Positions 63,815-64,000 of a DNA stretch of 64,000 nucleotides are shown one piece after another. Numbering within the stretch: position 1 is the stretch's first letter; each line of letters begins with the position of its first letter. The DNA comes from Citrobacter portucalensis. Its GTDB lineage: Bacteria > Pseudomonadota > Gammaproteobacteria > Enterobacterales > Enterobacteriaceae. The stretch is taken from assembly GCF_002042885.1 (NCBI RefSeq), contig NZ_MVFY01000002.1, forward strand, positions 186,001-250,000, read 5' to 3'. Under the pieces are notes generated by a model. The model was given only the letters and a program-made list of their open reading frames with translations, had not been told where the DNA came from and made no database searches. A program made the position numbers and the translations under genes.

Positions 63815-64000
63815 AAAACCCCAATTACGTGAACTAACTTCCACTACTTTGGGCTTATGCCCCAAACAACTTCTCACTGCCTCCCTAATGTTGTGTTCAT
63901 GCACGGTGAGGGTCAGTGGCACTCCTTCATATACTTTTCCCGTCAGTTCCCGGAATGGCAGCGAGTCAGAATAAAACGGCCCTGAGCTGTACCAACACTG
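63815..64000 (-). other. Unidentified partial open frame running off the right edge
   Basis: Reading leftwards from the edge, a frame without stops encodes a plausible 3' portion of a protein (CWYSSGPFYSDSLPFREL, then GVPLTLTVHEHNIREAV, then KPKVVEVSSRNWGF). It has no stop before the REP at 63783-63812 and continues antisense into yqcA to 63578, so either the true stop was lost to a REP insertion or deletion, or the frame is spurious. I do not recognise a family. The upstream part lies beyond the window. Confidence 0.3.

Noticed and set aside
63847-63990. Plus-strand frame of about 42 codons starting ATGCCCCAAACAAC
   Set aside because: Too short, no ribosome site and no recognised family; the opposite strand looks at least as coding-like.

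Overview
The window is a contiguous piece of chromosome from an Enterobacteriaceae member very close to Escherichia, Salmonella and Citrobacter. Nearly every protein can be read as an ortholog of a named E. coli K-12 gene at near-identical length, and gene order follows the K-12 kdu-lysA-recBCD-fuc-csrB segment (about 61-64 min), inverted relative to the K-12 map. A Citrobacter- or Salmonella-like host is favoured over E. coli because two genes I do not recall from K-12 are inserted: a KdgF-type cupin and a second LacI-family regulator behind galR. The genus cannot be settled by eye. No prophage, insertion sequence, integron or CRISPR array was seen; this is core chromosome.

Layout. 1-3.9 kb: uronate and arabinose genes kduI-kduD, araE and a convergent kdgF with a KdgR-type box. 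4.0-9.2 kb: ygeA, the divergent lysR/lysA pair, and galR followed by a second LacI-type regulator. 9.3-13.1 kb: tandem sRNAs omrB and omrA, then the aas-lplT lysophospholipid repair operon. 13.1-21.8 kb: a triplicated 115-bp REP/BIME array, tas, ygdR, ygdQ, mutH, a DnaA-box-rich gap, rppH-ptsP and lgt-thyA. 21.9-35.5 kb: a prepilin-like cluster ppdA-ppdB-ygdB-ppdC running directly into recC-ptrA-recB-recD (RecBCD). 35.6-46.1 kb: argA with paired ARG boxes, amiC, three tandem initiator tRNA genes with an RtT-like spacer element, mltA, tcdA-csdE-csdA, ygdI, sRNA gcvB, gcvA, ygdD, rlmM. 46.1-54.3 kb: the complete L-fucose regulon, fucPIKUR on the minus strand diverging from fucAO. 54.4-63.7 kb: xni, sdaC-sdaB, ppnN, queF, syd, sRNA csrB, yqcC-truC-yqcA. 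The last 260 bases hold a REP and an unidentified open frame that runs off the edge.

Functional themes. Sugar catabolism: KdgF makes the substrate of KduI, KduI that of KduD; AraE brings in arabinose; Fuc proteins convert L-fucose to dihydroxyacetone phosphate plus lactaldehyde/propanediol. Envelope: Aas/LplT, Lgt, AmiC, MltA, lipoproteins YgdR and YgdI. DNA and RNA: MutH, RecBCD, Xni, RppH, RlmM, TruC, TcdA/CsdA/CsdE, QueF. Post-transcriptional control is dense, with four sRNA genes (omrA, omrB, gcvB, csrB) besides RppH.

The most notable observations are the kdgF gene with its KdgR-like operator beside kduID; the galR-linked second LacI regulator; initiator tRNA copies with a compensated T-stem base pair; an RtT-like element between two of them; the triplicated BIME beside tas; REP elements that supply the stop codons of csdE and fucR; and a DnaA-box cluster upstream of mutH/rppH. 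I found no convincing wholly new multi-gene system.
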